A DNA stretch of 59,909 nucleotides from contig JAPPOQ010000019.1 in NCBI GenBank assembly GCA_028817895.1, forward strand, positions 1 through 59,909, written 5' to 3'. The translations under genes were made by a program, and so were the position numbers. Under the pieces are notes generated by a model that saw nothing but the letters and a program-made list of their open reading frames with translations, searched no databases and was not told where the DNA came from. Shown here in pieces: positions 59,235 through 59,909 of this stretch. This stretch comes from Ahrensia sp. Its GTDB lineage: Bacteria > Pseudomonadota > Alphaproteobacteria > Rhizobiales > Rhizobiaceae. Position 1 is the stretch's first letter. The number at the start of each line of letters is the position of its first letter.

Positions 59235-59909
59235 TCAAACCGTGCCGCCCAGAGATCCTTCCAGTGTGGCGAGTTCCTGGCCTCCGGCCATCATGTCCTG
59301 CAGCGCTTCCGGGGTTATGTCGCCGCGTTTGGCCGTTCCAAGCGTCTTGCCGCGATTGAGCACCGTGAACTGATCACCCACCGCCATGGCATGGCGCACA
59401 TTGTGCGTGATGAAGACAACGGCGATGCCCTGTTTGCGCACCTTGTCGACGGTGGCAAGCACGTTGGATGTTTGGCGCACGCCAAGCGCTGAAGTCGGTT
59501 CGTCGAGAATGAGAACCTTGGCGCCGAAATGCACCGCCCGCGCGATGGCGACGGTCTGGCGCTCACCGCCCGACAATGTGCCAACGGCCTGGTCGGGTCC
59601 ACGCAGATTGATGCCCATCTTACGCATCTGTTCCATGGTGACCCTGTTGGCCTGCTCATGGTCAAAAAAGGAGAAGGGGCCGACCCTGCGCACCGGTTCG
59701 TTGCCCATGAAAAAATTACGGCTCACCGACATGAGTGGGATCATGGCGAGGTCCTGATAGACCGTGGCGATGCCAGCCGCGATAGCATCGCGCGGTCGCT
59801 CAAACTTCAACGGCTTGCCTTCAAAGAAAATCTCGCCGCTGGTCGGCTTGTGAACGCCAGACATTGTTTTGATGAAGGTGGATTTGCCAGCGCCATTGTC
59901 GCCCAGCAG
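59235..59909 (-). CDS. Sugar ABC transporter ATP-binding protein, 5' end beyond window
   Basis: The frame enters at the window edge with Walker [12 protein letters not shown], then [21 protein letters not shown], signature LSGGERQ, Walker [13 protein letters not shown] and the switch His in VFITHN. The sequence is typical of single-domain CUT2-type sugar ATPases such as FrcA. The N-terminus is cut off; permease and binding-protein genes are not seen. Confidence 0.88.
   Translation of the reverse strand: MLGDNGAGKSTFIKTMSGVHKPTSGEIFFEGKPLKFERPRDAIAAGIATVYQDLAMIPLMSVSRNFFMGNEPVRRVGPFSFFDHEQANRVTMEQMRKMGINLRGPDQAVGTLSGGERQTVAIARAVHFGAKVLILDEPTSALGVRQTSNVLATVDKVRKQGIAVVFITHNVRHAMAVGDQFTVLNRGKTLGTAKRGDITPEALQDMMAGGQELATLEGSLGGTV

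Overview
The window looks like a chromosome segment of an alphaproteobacterium of the order Hyphomicrobiales (Rhizobiales), roughly 58-60% G+C by eye. Signs of this are the RcdA and SciP cell-cycle proteins, a RirA-type Rrf2 regulator, an Omp19-like lipoprotein, palindromic intergenic repeats of the rhizobial RIME type, and the linked mdh-sucCDAB-lpd, sdhCDAB and atpHAGDC operons. I see no prophage, transposase, integrase of a mobile element or CRISPR array. The closest genus cannot be settled by reading alone.

Layout. 1-3.3 kb: rcdA (cut by the window edge), a DUF1192 protein, a small membrane protein, a cytochrome P450 and a MipA/OmpV porin-like protein. 3.5-9.2 kb: priA(-), then fsa, xerC, a TraB/GumN protein and two small secreted proteins on +. 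9.3-21.1 kb: a long minus-strand TCA block, mdh-sucC-(vapB-vapC-secreted protein-methyltransferase)-sucD-sucA-sucB-(DUF4160-DUF2442)-lpd. 21.4-25.3 kb: a MITE-like repeat, zapE, an Omp19-like protein, a DUF302 protein, msrA and a His/Arg-rich secreted protein. 25.5-30.1 kb: sdhC-sdhD-sdhA-(three accessory genes ending in vapD)-sdhB. 30.2-33.7 kb: an AraC remnant, a frameshifted adenylate cyclase, and a dehydrogenase/isomerase pair ending at a second repeat copy. 34.0-39.3 kb: atpHAGDC with a coiled-coil gene between atpG and atpD. 39.5-45.8 kb: two membrane proteins, tctCBA, RIME-like repeats and an acylating aldehyde dehydrogenase. 45.9-50.0 kb: a small gene behind a sigma-54 promoter, tRNA-Arg, Fe3+ ABC transporter genes and rirA. 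50.2-56.7 kb: an MBL hydrolase, a likely anti-Shine-Dalgarno sRNA, a nuclease-like protein, an M48 lipoprotein, HupE, DUF4198, PqiA-like and Fis-type proteins. 56.8-59.9 kb: a third repeat copy, sciP, mnmA, tRNA-Met and a sugar ABC ATPase cut by the window edge.

Main theme. The core-energy operons (suc, sdh, atp) are interrupted by small accessory genes that are tightly packed and often overlap their neighbours by 1-4 nt. Three of the four insertions contain toxin-antitoxin-type or PIN/VapD-type proteins. vapBC has its own near-perfect 33-bp palindrome. The vapD cassette (a one-helix membrane protein, a helical protein and VapD) between sdhA and sdhB is the best candidate for an undescribed system.

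Regulatory signals read directly from sequence include an exact CtrA-type box upstream of rcdA, a near-match beside sciP, an exact -24/-12 sigma-54 promoter, two EcfG/RpoE2-like promoters (one in front of the sRNA candidate), an Irr-like box before rirA and several rho-independent terminators. A ~310-340 bp repeat with terminal inverted repeats and TA ends occurs three times and carries the same 53-62 codon reading frame, open in all copies.
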